Source of the DNA: an uncultured Lamprocystis sp.
GTDB taxonomy: Bacteria > Pseudomonadota > Gammaproteobacteria > Chromatiales > Chromatiaceae
Direction: 5' to 3'
Assembly: GCF_903933125.1 (NCBI RefSeq)
Contig: NZ_CAIZIZ010000172.1
Location: 1-35,437 of the forward strand
DNA: 35,437 nt
Made by a program: the position numbers and the translations under genes. Numbering within the stretch: the first letter of the stretch is position 1; every line of letters begins with the position of its first letter. The notes beneath the pieces were generated by a model. That model was not told the origin of the DNA and made no database searches. It worked only from the letters and a program-made list of their open reading frames with translations. Positions 7,720 to 15,358 of this stretch are shown piece after piece.

Positions 7720-8307
7720 ATGCGGGAGAAGCCCCTGATGCGCCTGCGGGTTGATGCCGCGGGTTGGCTATTGGGCGCGGCTCAGCGGCCGTCGCCCTGG
7801 TGCGACGACCGGCCGGGGGACGCCCCGATCGACTTGCTGGTGATACACAACATCAGTCTGCCGCCGGGTGAGTTCGGCGGCCAATGGATCGATGACCTTT
7901 TTCTCGGCCGACTGGACCCCGCGGCCCACCCCTATTTCGTGGTGGCCGCTGCCGCCGGACCTGTCTCTACCCATCTGCTGATCCGCCGCGACGGCCAGTT
8001 GGTGCAATATGTGCCTTGCGGTCGGCGCGCCTGGCATGCCGGCCGCTCAACCTTCGGCGGGCGCGAACGCTGTAACGACTTCTCGATCGGCATCGAGTTG
8101 GAGGGGACGGATGACCGGCCCTTCGAGCCGATTCAGTATCAGGTCCTTACCAGTTGCACCCTGGCCATCTTGGCCCGTTATCCCGCCATAACGCCCGCGC
8201 GCATCGTCGGTCACAGTGATATCGCCCCAGGCCGCAAGACCGATCCGGGGCCGTGTTTCGACTGGGGGATTTACCGGGGGACGATCCTGGAAAGGCTGCT
8301 TGTCTAG
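7720..8307 (+). CDS. ampD: 1,6-anhydro-N-acetylmuramyl-L-alanine amidase AmpD
   Basis: A 195-residue cytoplasmic amidase. It cleaves the peptide from anhydro-muropeptides during peptidoglycan recycling; loss of such enzymes in other bacteria induces AmpC through AmpR. The zinc ligands are visible as H43 (VIHNISL), H165 and D175 in GHSDIAPGRKTDPG, with the conserved lysine K173 between them. Length equals the family norm. The frame is open 30 codons further upstream, but the ATG at 7720 is chosen because AGGAG lies eight bases before it and matches the family N-terminus. The downstream neighbour yggX is convergent. No ampE or beta-lactamase gene is seen nearby. Confidence 0.95.
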   Translation: MREKPLMRLRVDAAGWLLGAAQRPSPWCDDRPGDAPIDLLVIHNISLPPGEFGGQWIDDLFLGRLDPAAHPYFVVAAAAGPVSTHLLIRRDGQLVQYVPCGRRAWHAGRSTFGGRERCNDFSIGIELEGTDDRPFEPIQYQVLTSCTLAILARYPAITPARIVGHSDIAPGRKTDPGPCFDWGIYRGTILERLLV

Positions 8308-8320
8308 CGCACCGGTGCGC
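8307..8320. repeat. 14-bp palindrome between ampD and yggX
   Basis: GCGCACCGGTGCGC is a perfect palindrome starting in the last base of the ampD stop codon, within the 31-bp convergent gap. It could slow polymerase from either side, but no T-tract follows. Confidence 0.35.
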
Positions 8321-8338
8321 CTGTTCGCCGGGTCGGGC

Positions 8339-8611
8339 TCAGGTCGGTGGCGGTACGTACCCCTGGGGAAGCTCCGCGCCGTCGCCAAAAAAATACTGTT
8401 CCATCTGCTCCTCCAGGAACTTGCGTGCCTTGGGGTCCATCGGGCTCAAGCGGTTCTCATTGATGAGCATGGTCTGATGCCGCAGCCAGTCGGCCCAAGC
8501 CTGCTTGGAGACCTGCGCGAACACCCGCTTGCCCAGCTCGCCCGGATAGGGTTGACGCTCCAGGCCCTCGGCCTCGCGGCCTAGCTTGACGCACGCAACG
8601 GTACGGCTCAT
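8339..8611 (-). CDS. yggX: Fe(2+)-trafficking / oxidative damage protection protein YggX
   Basis: A 90-residue YggX-family protein, implicated in iron trafficking and protection of iron-sulfur clusters from oxidants. The near N-terminal Cys7 (VACVKLG), the [15 protein letters not shown] segment and the W-rich centre with MLINENRL are typical, and the length fits. Its ATG overlaps the mutY stop (ATGA), so it is translated from the same message. That order, with an iron-sulfur DNA glycosylase followed by YggX, is conserved in gammaproteobacteria. Confidence 0.95.
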   Translation of the reverse strand: MSRTVACVKLGREAEGLERQPYPGELGKRVFAQVSKQAWADWLRHQTMLINENRLSPMDPKARKFLEEQMEQYFFGDGAELPQGYVPPPT

Positions 8612-9726
8612 CTGGTCTCTTCCTGTGCAGGTGGTTGGTTCGAACCCGCGTTGGCCGGTGCGGCCAGGTCCGCGAGTATGGATCGGATCGGCGCCGGCAG
8701 GCCCAGGCCGGCGAGCTCGCTGGGGCGGAACCAGTGTTCCCTGTCGGCATCGGCAATCCCCCCGGGCGACGCAATGGCCCAGATCTCGGCGATGCGCATG
8801 GTCAACGTGAAGTGACTGAATGAGTGACGGCGCGCGGGGCGCATTTCAACCCGCAAGGGTTCCGCGCCGGTGCGCTCCCGGCACCACTGCGCCGGATCAC
8901 GATCGGGATCGGTTTGCGGCAGACTCCAGAGTCCTCCCCAAATGCCGGCGGGGGGGCAACGTTCCAATAGGATGGCGCCCCGCGGATCGCGGGCCAGGAT
9001 CATCAGCGTCTCGCGCCGCGGGACCGGTTTGATAGGTCGCGCCTGCGGCAGTTCCGACTGGCGGCCCTGGCAGCGGGCGACGCAGGACTCGGCCAGCGGG
9101 CAGCGGTCGCAGTCGGGTCGGGCGCGGGTGCACAGGGTGGCGCCCAGGTCCATCAGCGCCTGGTTGTAGGCGCCCACCCGCTCCACGGGCATGAGCTCCT
9201 CGGCAAGTTCCCATAACCGCGCCTGCACCGCCGCCTGGCCAGGCCAGCCTTCCACCCCAAAGCAGCGGGCGAAAACGCGCCGCACATTCCCGTCGAGGAT
9301 GGGGTGTCGCTGGCCCAGGGCAAGCGACAGAATGGCGCCGGCGGTCGAGCGGCCGATCCCCGGCAGGGACTCGATGGTTTGCCGGTCGTGCGGAAAGACC
9401 CCCTGATGCTGGTCCCGGATCAACCGGGCCGCCTGATGGAGGTTGCGGGCACGGGCGTAGTAGCCGAGCCCGGACCACAGGGCCAGCACCGCATCGAGCG
9501 GTGCGTCCGCCAGATCGTTCAGGGTGGGGAAGCGGGCCATGCAGCGCGCAAAGTAGGGGACCACAACGGCGACCTGAGTCTGCTGGAGCATGATCTCCGA
9601 GACCCAGACCCGATAAGGCGTGGGCTGCTGCTGCCAGGGCAGATCCTTGCGCCCGTGACGGTCGAACCAGTCGAGCAGGGCAGAGGCAAATCGAATGCGG
9701 TCGCGGGCTTGGTAGAGACGGCGCAT
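8608..9726 (-). CDS. mutY: A/G-specific adenine glycosylase MutY
   Basis: A 372-residue base-excision repair enzyme that removes adenine mispaired with 8-oxoguanine. The glycosylase domain carries catalytic E44 in [12 protein letters not shown], the HhH-type loop [11 protein letters not shown] (121-131) and D145 in ILDGNVRR. A 4Fe-4S cluster site follows as C199-x6-C206-x2-C209-x5-C215. The C-terminal part (about 230 onward) is the NUDIX-like domain that recognises 8-oxoG. The frame stays open upstream through the tRNA gene, but translation of tRNA sequence is not credible. The ATG at 9726 is the first start after it and fits the family N-terminus. No good ribosome binding site is visible before this ATG, only 15 bases past the tRNA CCA end. 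The stop overlaps the yggX start. Confidence 0.95.
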   Translation of the reverse strand: MRRLYQARDRIRFASALLDWFDRHGRKDLPWQQQPTPYRVWVSEIMLQQTQVAVVVPYFARCMARFPTLNDLADAPLDAVLALWSGLGYYARARNLHQAARLIRDQHQGVFPHDRQTIESLPGIGRSTAGAILSLALGQRHPILDGNVRRVFARCFGVEGWPGQAAVQARLWELAEELMPVERVGAYNQALMDLGATLCTRARPDCDRCPLAESCVARCQGRQSELPQARPIKPVPRRETLMILARDPRGAILLERCPPAGIWGGLWSLPQTDPDRDPAQWCRERTGAEPLRVEMRPARRHSFSHFTLTMRIAEIWAIASPGGIADADREHWFRPSELAGLGLPAPIRSILADLAAPANAGSNQPPAQEETR

Positions 9727-9741
9727 GTCGGCAAGGGGATG

Positions 9742-9815
9742 TGGAGCGGGTGATGGGAATCGAACCCACGCTATCAGCTTGGGAAGCTGAAGTTCTACCA
9801 TTGAACTACACCCGC
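9742..9815 (-). tRNA. tRNA-Gly (anticodon CCC)
   Basis: On the minus strand a complete cloverleaf can be drawn. The acceptor arms are GCGGGTG and CACCCGC, and the D arm is GTTC/GAAC. The anticodon stem TCAGC/GCTGA holds the loop TTCCCAA, giving anticodon CCC (9781-9783 on the plus strand), which reads GGG. A T arm with loop TTCGATT, discriminator U and encoded CCA complete it. Total length 74 bases is normal for tRNA-Gly. It is followed 15 bases later by mutY with no terminator between. Confidence 0.97.
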
Positions 9816-9826
9816 GTGACAGCTGA

Positions 9827-9855
9827 ATCTTAGGCACTCTCGGCGCCGCGTGCAA
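9827..9855 (-). promoter_or_regulatory. sigma-70 promoter of tRNA-Gly
   Basis: Minus-strand TTGCAC (9850-9855) and TAAGAT (9827-9832) are separated by exactly 17 bases. The -10 box ends 11 bases before the mature tRNA 5' end. This is a strong candidate promoter for the tRNA and probably for mutY-yggX behind it. Confidence 0.7.
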
Positions 9856-9899
9856 CTGCGGAATGCGTTGGCTTGATGGGTCGCGGGGCGCCGGGTTGT

Positions 9900-11717
9900 T
9901 CAAGGCTCCTTCCCGTACATCTCCTCGATGGCTGCACGGTGATGCGCCATCACTTGATTTCGCTTTACTTTTAGCGTTGGGGTTAGAAGCCCGTTCTCGA
10001 CTGTCCAAGGCTCCAGGCTCAGGGCCGCCCGCCGGATCTTGGCGTAGCCGGGGAAGTCCTTGAGTGTCAGGCGCACGCGCTTGAGCATTTCTTTCAGCAG
10101 ATGTGGGTCTTCCAGACTCTTGGGGGACTCGGGGTCGAGCCCGAGTTCCTGGGCCAGGCCGGTCCACAGGTCGGCGTTGAGCACCAGCAGGGCAGTCAGG
10201 TAGGAGCGGCCCTCCCCGAGTACGATCGCCTGCTCGAACAGGGGGTCCAGGGCGAGCGCCATCTCCATGTCGGCGGGCGGCACTTTCTCGCCGTTGGACA
10301 GGACCAGGATGTCCTTGAGGCGACCGGTGATGAAAATGTGCCCGTCCGCGATGCGCGCCTGGTCGCCGGTGTGCAGCCAGCCGTCATGCGTCAGGACGCG
10401 GGCGGTGGCCGCGTGGTTGTTCCAGTAGCCAAGCATCACGTTGTGGCCCTTGACCAGCAGCTCATCGTCCGCCCCGATACGCACCTGCATCCCGCGGATG
10501 GGGACACCCACGCTCTCCGGGATGTTGGCTTGCAGCGGGTTGACGGCGATGATCGGACTGGTCTCGGTCAGGCCATAACCTTGCAGCAGCGGCAGACCCA
10601 GGCCGATGAAGGTGTGTGCCACCCCATAGGGCAGGGGCGCTCCGCCGCTCACCGCCGCCCGCATGCGTCCGCCGAGCTTGGCCATGACCTGATCCGCGAC
10701 CCGGCGCCGCAACAGCGGCCACAGCAGCAGCAGTGGATGCCAGCCGCCCCGGCCTTGGTTGCGCAGGAAGCGCCGCCAGCCCGCCGCCACCGCCAGCGCG
10801 AAGATCCAGCGGGCCGGGGCCGGTCGGGCGGCCAACTGATCGGCAATCCGGGCATAGACACGTTCGAAGACCCGCGGTACGGCGATCATCACCGTCGGGC
10901 GAATGGTCTGCATATCCTCCCCGAGTTGGGCGACCGAGCGGGCGAAGGCGACGCAGGCCCCGGCCATCATCGGCAGGTAGTAACCGCCGGTGCGCTCCAG
11001 GGCATGGGACAGGGGAAGAAAGGACAGGAAGACGTCTTCCTGAAAACAATCAATGACGGTTACCCCGCCGTGGGCATTGGCAAGCAAGTTGCGGTGGGAG
11101 AGCATCACTCCCTTGGGGCGGCCGGTGGTGCCGGACGTATAGACGATGGTGGCGAGTGCGTTGGGGTCCGCCTCGCGCGACGTCACGTCGGGGGCCGCGG
11201 GCGGCAACCAACTGTCCGCCACCACCACGCGGGGGTCCGTCGCGGCCAGGCGCAGCGCCTCGGCGCCGCCGTCCAGCAGCACCACGCGCAGCGGCCAGGG
11301 AGCGTCGCCCACTGCCTCGGCCAGACGCTTCCAGCGATTGGCGTCCTGGACCAGCAGCACCTTCACCGCCGCATCCTGCAGAATGTAGGCGGCATTGTCC
11401 GCCCGGTCGTCGGTGTAAAGCGGGACCGTGACCAGGCCTAGGGACATGGCGGCCTGATCGAACATCACCCACTCGGGGCAGTTGCGCAGCAGCATGGCGA
11501 CGCGATCACCCTCGGCCAGTGCCTCACCGGCCAAGGCAGCTCGCCAGCGTGCCACCGCCTGGCCCATCTCCCGCCAGTCGAGCTGCTGCCAGCCGCGGTC
11601 CCGTTCGTAGTAACGGTACGCAATTCGTGTGGGCGAGCGTCGGACCCGCTGCAGGAATAGTCCATCCAGGGTTCCGGCGCGCTCCACCGAGATCAAATCC
11701 TCGGACCATTGACTCAC
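9900..11717 (-). CDS. long-chain acyl-CoA synthetase (AMP-forming, FadD15-like)
   Basis: A 605-residue member of the AMP-binding superfamily. It activates fatty acids to acyl-adenylate and then acyl-CoA, probably at the inner face of the membrane. The P-loop-like motif [14 protein letters not shown] is at residues 190-203. It is followed by [10 protein letters not shown], the WLHTGD motif, the hinge [16 protein letters not shown], and a C-terminal LTPTLKVKR with the likely adenylation lysine. The length and the late, short C-terminal domain fit the FadD15/long-chain group better than acetyl- or short-chain synthetases. A GTG start at 11717 is used because GAGGAGG lies a few bases upstream. 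Exact chain length preference is not visible. A tandem duplication lies just upstream. Confidence 0.93.
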   Translation of the reverse strand: MSQWSEDLISVERAGTLDGLFLQRVRRSPTRIAYRYYERDRGWQQLDWREMGQAVARWRAALAGEALAEGDRVAMLLRNCPEWVMFDQAAMSLGLVTVPLYTDDRADNAAYILQDAAVKVLLVQDANRWKRLAEAVGDAPWPLRVVLLDGGAEALRLAATDPRVVVADSWLPPAAPDVTSREADPNALATIVYTSGTTGRPKGVMLSHRNLLANAHGGVTVIDCFQEDVFLSFLPLSHALERTGGYYLPMMAGACVAFARSVAQLGEDMQTIRPTVMIAVPRVFERVYARIADQLAARPAPARWIFALAVAAGWRRFLRNQGRGGWHPLLLLWPLLRRRVADQVMAKLGGRMRAAVSGGAPLPYGVAHTFIGLGLPLLQGYGLTETSPIIAVNPLQANIPESVGVPIRGMQVRIGADDELLVKGHNVMLGYWNNHAATARVLTHDGWLHTGDQARIADGHIFITGRLKDILVLSNGEKVPPADMEMALALDPLFEQAIVLGEGRSYLTALLVLNADLWTGLAQELGLDPESPKSLEDPHLLKEMLKRVRLTLKDFPGYAKIRRAALSLEPWTVENGLLTPTLKVKRNQVMAHHRAAIEEMYGKEP

Positions 11718-11741
11718 GGTGCCCTCCTCGGTTCAGCCACT

Positions 11742-11839
11742 TCGGTTTCAGCCGGCCTGGTTTCTCGGGAATTCGGAGTCCGACGCCAGCTCGGTTTCAG
11801 CCGGCCTGGTTTCTCGGGAATTCGGAGTCCGACGCCAGC
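11742..11839. repeat. perfect 49-bp tandem duplication
   Basis: Bases 11742-11790 and 11791-11839 are identical. A shorter related stretch (TCGGTTCAGCC) lies just to the left near 11729. The repeat is in the noncoding gap between the acyl-CoA synthetase and thiS and may change copy number by slippage. The rest of the gap (11840-12118) holds no convincing gene and no thiamine-pyrophosphate riboswitch that I can recognise. Confidence 0.9.
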
Positions 11840-12118
11840 CGGCGGTGTCGGTCAGGATTCACGGCGTGCCGTACGGTATAGAGACGGTCATGGAATTGCA
11901 ATCCTGGCAGGCGCTTGAGGTTGGGGGCGCGCGGCGCCCGGGTTTGGTCATGGAACACAGAGCGCTCGAAAATGGCCTGGTGTCGGCGACCCTTGAAGCG
12001 GACCGCGCGGAATCCGGCGGCACGATGTGATCCGTCGGAAAAACGTGCGGTGGGAGCCAGAGCACCCGCGTAGAGTATAGAATTCCAGCATGTCCACCGG
12101 CGTCCAGGCAAACTGACC

Positions 12119-12319
12119 ATGCAGATCTTTCTCAACGGTTCCGCCACCGAGGTCGAGGCGTCCATCCCCATGTCGGCACTGGTCGAGCGCCTGGGGCTCA
12201 CCGGCCAGCGTATCGCCGTGGAAGTGAATGCGGAACTGGTCCCGCGCAGCCGCTTCGCGCAGCATGTCCTGGTCCCCGAGGATCGGGTGGAGATCATCCA
12301 GGCGGTCGGCGGTGGCTGA
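12119..12319 (+). CDS. thiS: sulfur carrier protein ThiS
   Basis: A 66-residue ubiquitin-like sulfur carrier for thiazole synthesis. It begins MQIFLNG, carries the typical EDRVEIIQAVGGG end, and finishes in the Gly-Gly tail that is adenylated by ThiF and thiocarboxylated before giving sulfur to ThiG. Length is standard. thiG follows after 151 bases on the same strand; thiF and thiO are not in the window. Confidence 0.95.
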   Translation: MQIFLNGSATEVEASIPMSALVERLGLTGQRIAVEVNAELVPRSRFAQHVLVPEDRVEIIQAVGGG

Positions 12320-12374
12320 GGCCGTCCACCGTGCGGGCGGATGGTTTATCCTTGAAGAATCGCTCGATCTGTAG

Positions 12375-12413
12375 GGTCCGCTGCGCGGACCGAATTCCGC
12401 TGCGCGGACCGAC
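12375..12413. repeat. 19-bp tandem repeat with GGTCCGC palindromes
   Basis: GGTCCGC-TGC-GCGGACC (12375-12391) forms a 7-bp stem. A 19-base unit TCCGCTGCGCGGACCGAAT is followed by a second copy that differs only at its end (12396-12413). It lies in the gap between thiS and thiG, where a stem could affect relative expression of the two genes. Confidence 0.7.
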
Positions 12414-12470
12414 GTCTGCTGACCACTGCCCGCAAACCGCTTCCCAACCCCGATTCCGGAGCCCACCACG

Positions 12471-13265
12471 ATGTCCACCACCAACCACTCCGACCGTTTC
12501 ACCATTGCCGGCCAGGAATACAGCTCGCGCCTGCTGGTCGGCACCGGCAAATACAAGGACATGGAGCAGACCGCCCTGGCCATTGAGGCGAGCGGGGCGG
12601 AGATCGTCACCATTGCCGTGCGCCGCACCAACATCGGTCAGACCCCGGGTGAGCCCAACATCCTGGACGTGCTACCGCCCGAGCGCTACACCATCCTACC
12701 CAACACGGCCGGCTGCTATGATGCCGAGACCGCGGTGCGCACCTGTCGGCTGGCGCGGGAACTGCTGGACGGTCACAATCTCTGTAAGCTTGAGGTGCTG
12801 GGCGACGAGAAGACCCTGTTTCCGGATGTGGTGGCCACCCTGGCGGCAGCGGCTGTGCTGGTCAAGGACGGATTCGATGTGATGGTCTACACCAACGATG
12901 ACCCGATCATCGCCAAGCGCCTGGAGGAGATCGGCTGTGTGGCGGTGATGCCGTTGGCGGCCCCGATCGGCTCCGGACTGGGGATTCGCAACCCGCTGAA
13001 TATCCGTACCATTGTTGAGAACGCCAAGATCCCGGTGCTGGTCGATGCGGGCGTCGGCACCGCCTCCGACGCCGCGGTGGCCATGGAGTTGGGTTGCGAT
13101 GGGGTGCTGATGAACACGGCCATCGCCGCCGCACAGCACCCGGTGCTCATGGCCAGCGCCATGCGCAAGGCGATCGAGGCCGGGCGCGAGGCCTATCTCG
13201 CGGGCCGCATGCCCCGCAAGCGCTTCGCCTCGGCCTCGTCGCCGATTGACGGCTTGTTTTTCTAG
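12471..13265 (+). CDS. thiG: thiazole synthase ThiG
   Basis: A 264-residue TIM-barrel enzyme that condenses 1-deoxyxylulose 5-phosphate, an imine from glycine or tyrosine, and ThiS thiocarboxylate into the thiazole phosphate of thiamine. The Schiff-base lysine is K106 in LCKLEVLGD. The phosphate-binding loops appear as [13 protein letters not shown] and [11 protein letters not shown], and [12 protein letters not shown] lies near the C-terminus. Length and order are normal. The coding sequence is intact, and with thiS upstream it forms a thiamine thiazole unit. Confidence 0.97.
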   Translation: MSTTNHSDRFTIAGQEYSSRLLVGTGKYKDMEQTALAIEASGAEIVTIAVRRTNIGQTPGEPNILDVLPPERYTILPNTAGCYDAETAVRTCRLARELLDGHNLCKLEVLGDEKTLFPDVVATLAAAAVLVKDGFDVMVYTNDDPIIAKRLEEIGCVAVMPLAAPIGSGLGIRNPLNIRTIVENAKIPVLVDAGVGTASDAAVAMELGCDGVLMNTAIAAAQHPVLMASAMRKAIEAGREAYLAGRMPRKRFASASSPIDGLFF

Positions 13266-13341
13266 CATGACGGTCGGCTGCCGGGCCGACCACAGGCTTA
13301 CCACCCCATCTGCGGCGTTACCGGACGCCTGAGGCCGAACG

Positions 13342-14061
13342 ATGAAAAACGCGGTGGTCCTGTTGAGTGGCGGTCTGGATTCGACGACCGCCCTGGCCAT
13401 TGCCAAGGCCGAGGGCTTTGCCCCCTATGCCCTGTCGTTCCGCTACGGCCAGCGGCACGCGGTGGAACTGGAGTCTGCCGCGCGGGTCGCGCAGGCGTTG
13501 GGGGTGGTTGAGCATGTGATCGCCGATATCGACCTGCGGCGGTTCGGCGGTTCCGCGCTCACCGCGGACATTGCGGTACCCAAGGCGCGCAGCCTGGTGT
13601 CGATCGGCGAGGGCATCCCGATCACCTATGTGCCGGCGCGCAACACCGTGTTCCTGTCTTTTGCGCTGGCCTGGGCGGAGGTTCTGGGGGCGAGTGATCT
13701 TTTTATCGGAGTCAATGCGTTGGACTACTCCGGTTACCCGGATTGTCGCCCCGAGTACATCGCCGCCTACGAGCGCATGGCTAACCTGGCCACCGCGGCC
13801 GGGGTCGCGGGCCGCCAGCGGCTGCGAATTCACACGCCGCTGATCCATCTCACCAAGGCGCAGATCGTCGCGCGGGGTTTAGCGCTCGGTGTCGATTATG
13901 CGCTGACCAGCAGTTGCTACGATCCGGGCGAGGACGGACGCCCCTGCGGTGAGTGTGACTCCTGCCAACTGCGGGCCAAGGGGTTTGCGCAGGCGGGAAT
14001 CGCCGATCCGCTGCTCGCCCGGTTCGCCGCGGCGGGCAGTTCAGCGTCCGGACCTCAGTAG
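13342..14061 (+). CDS. queC: 7-cyano-7-deazaguanine (preQ0) synthase QueC
   Basis: A 239-residue ATP-dependent enzyme that converts 7-carboxy-7-deazaguanine to preQ0 in queuosine synthesis. The PP-loop motif [11 protein letters not shown] is at residues 7-17. Zinc ligands are C192, C202, C205 and C208 in [18 protein letters not shown]. Length is normal and a TGAGG box precedes the ATG. Its usual partner enzyme QueE appears only as a broken remnant at 14724-15007. The convergent DUF3782 gene overlaps its 3' end by 7 bases. Confidence 0.97.
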   Translation: MKNAVVLLSGGLDSTTALAIAKAEGFAPYALSFRYGQRHAVELESAARVAQALGVVEHVIADIDLRRFGGSALTADIAVPKARSLVSIGEGIPITYVPARNTVFLSFALAWAEVLGASDLFIGVNALDYSGYPDCRPEYIAAYERMANLATAAGVAGRQRLRIHTPLIHLTKAQIVARGLALGVDYALTSSCYDPGEDGRPCGECDSCQLRAKGFAQAGIADPLLARFAAAGSSASGPQ

Positions 14062-14663
14062 GCCTTGGGCTGAAAATCGTCCGGAACATCCAGCGCGAAG
14101 ATCTGATCGTGAATGCGTGCGACATAGAAGCCGGCGCGCAGGATCCGCTCGCGCATCTCCGCCGACAGATCCACCGCGGCCAGGATGCCGTAGAGACATT
14201 TGTCGCGGTGCTCAGGGAAGAACTCGCGAAACCGCTTCAACAGTTGCTTCAGTTGGAGAATCGATTCCTCGCGCAGATGGCTCTTCACTTCGACGACATA
14301 GGCGGTGTTGACAGCGCCATTGGCATAGGCGAGCACGTCGATCTCCAGATGTCGGCCCTCCTTGGTGACCCGCACGCTTGGGCTGACAACCTCCATGCCG
14401 AAACGCTGCCGCAGCAGCCGTTCCATCGAGGGTAAGGCCAATCCTTCGGTAAAGCTGCCGAATTTCTCTCCCAGCCCGCCGATCTGTTTGCCGAGTTCGC
14501 GAATCTGGCGATCGGTGTTGCGAATCTCGTGGTCGGTTTCCTGGAACCTGCGCTCGGTTTCCTGGAACCTGCGCTCGGTTTCCTGGAACTTCCGCTCGGT
14601 TTCCTTCTGTGCTTCGATCAGTTCGCGCAGCAGTGTCCAGAGGTCATCGGGCGTGGTCGCCAT
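14055..14663 (-). CDS. DUF3782-type protein, coiled coil plus PD-(D/E)XK nuclease-like fold
   Basis: A 202-residue protein. Residues 15-65 are a charged coiled coil made of seven-residue repeats of the FQETERR type, encoded by near-identical 21-bp DNA repeats. The C-terminal part (about 85-195) has [11 protein letters not shown] followed by [10 protein letters not shown], the D...ExK pattern of PD-(D/E)XK nuclease folds, and then a [10 protein letters not shown] strand. DUF3782 proteins are widespread in cyanobacteria and purple sulfur bacteria in many copies. Their role is unknown; nuclease activity is inference from the fold. The gene sits between queC and the queE remnant on the opposite strand, as if inserted into a former que pair. 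No obvious ribosome binding site precedes the ATG. Confidence 0.75.
   Translation of the reverse strand: MATTPDDLWTLLRELIEAQKETERKFQETERRFQETERRFQETDHEIRNTDRQIRELGKQIGGLGEKFGSFTEGLALPSMERLLRQRFGMEVVSPSVRVTKEGRHLEIDVLAYANGAVNTAYVVEVKSHLREESILQLKQLLKRFREFFPEHRDKCLYGILAAVDLSAEMRERILRAGFYVARIHDQIFALDVPDDFQPKAY
14533..14604. repeat. 21-bp in-frame tandem repeats inside the DUF3782 gene
   Basis: Two identical 21-bp units (14533-14553 and 14554-14574), a third with two differences (14575-14595) and a partial fourth encode the FQETERR heptads. Because the unit is a multiple of three, copy-number change would lengthen or shorten the coiled coil without a frameshift. Confidence 0.9.
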
Positions 14664-14723
14664 GGTGTCATTCGCTCTGTCTTGTCGATCCCGTGAGTAT
14701 AATCCTGTGGCTGTTGTTTGTCG

Positions 14724-15007
14724 GTCCAGGGCGAGGGCGCCAATACGGGGCGCCCGGCCGTCTTCTGCCGCTTCGCGGGTTGCAACCTGTCATCCGGGGG
14801 CGAACCGGACCGCGCCAAGGCGATCTGCACCACGAGTTGAAGCTGGTCTACCCGCAAGCGTCAGCGCCGCCCGAGCGCTTCATCGGGCGGGATTTCCGGC
14901 ATTTCTTCCTGCAACCGATGGATGGCCCGCGACTTGCCGCCAATATCGCGGCGGCCATCGTTTACTGCAAAGCCCATCCGCGCTGGCGACTGAGTACGAA
15001 GGGGTAG
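14724..15007 (+). pseudogene. queE: queE remnant (7-carboxy-7-deazaguanine synthase) with internal deletion
   Basis: Two pieces of QueE are joined out of frame. From 14724 the frame reads VQGEGANTGRPAVFCRFAGC, the N-terminal region of QueE, to about ICT near 14830, then hits a TGA at 14838. From about 14834 a second frame reads ELKLVYPQ and FRHFFLQPMDGP to HPRWRLS, the C-terminal region of QueE. The middle, including the three cysteines of the radical-SAM cluster, is missing. The first dozen residues and the last few (usually about ten) are also absent. The gene cannot make active enzyme. It lies beyond the DUF3782 gene in the same direction as queC, where an intact queE would be expected. 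Confidence 0.8.
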
Positions 15008-15358
15008 GTCAGGTAAACATGGACCGCCGACACCTGCAAGGCTTTGAGAAAGATCGGGTAGGGAACTCGGCCGATGAAGTGGACGCGGCTCCAGTCGGCG
15101 CGGTCGCCCACCTCCGCAGTCAATGCTGCCCGGAACGTCTGGCCGTCGCTGCGCTTGCGCCCGTAGCTTACGTCATCGCCGCCGATGATGACCACTTGGG
15201 TACGGGGATCGGCTGCCAGGATTCCTGGTAGTGCCCGCATAGGAGAGCATCCAGGCACGCGGGTACACATCACGCAGGAACAGGGTCTCACCCCAGCCCG
15301 GGTGCCCGATGATCCGATCCGGAACGAAGCCCTTAGCCCGCTGTTGCAGTGCAATCTG
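14991..15358 (-). pseudogene. glycosyltransferase (group 1) remnant with internal deletion
   Basis: Minus-strand pieces of a GT4-type glycosyltransferase. The first piece (about 15358-15238) is the end of the upstream chimeric frame and reads IIGHPGWGETLFLRDVYP. The second, in a different frame (15244-14991), reads MRALPGILAADPRTQVVIIG and later HFIGRVPYP and YLTYPFVLS. In intact relatives these blocks are separated by well over a hundred residues, so the middle is deleted. The usual C-terminal donor-binding block is gone because sequence switches to the queE tail near 14990. No function is expected. Confidence 0.75.

Noticed and set aside
9727-10167. N-terminal extension of the MutY frame
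   Set aside because: It would translate the tRNA-Gly gene and the end of the acyl-CoA synthetase region; the added residues are not MutY-like.
10101-11441. Long open frame (446 codons) on the plus strand opposite the acyl-CoA synthetase gene
   Set aside because: It is the GC-driven shadow of a well-supported gene; its translation is rich in Gln, Gly, Arg and His with no motif and no ribosome binding site.
11890-12030. 46-codon plus-strand frame before thiS
   Set aside because: No ribosome binding site and no similarity to a known small protein; probably chance in a noncoding gap.
11840-12118. Thiamine-pyrophosphate riboswitch before thiS
   Set aside because: I looked for the conserved CTGAGA and ACCTGAT-type blocks of the THI element and did not find them in a suitable arrangement.
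14533-14604. CRISPR-like repeats
   Set aside because: The units are directly adjacent with no spacers and encode heptads of a coiled coil; no cas gene is present in the window.
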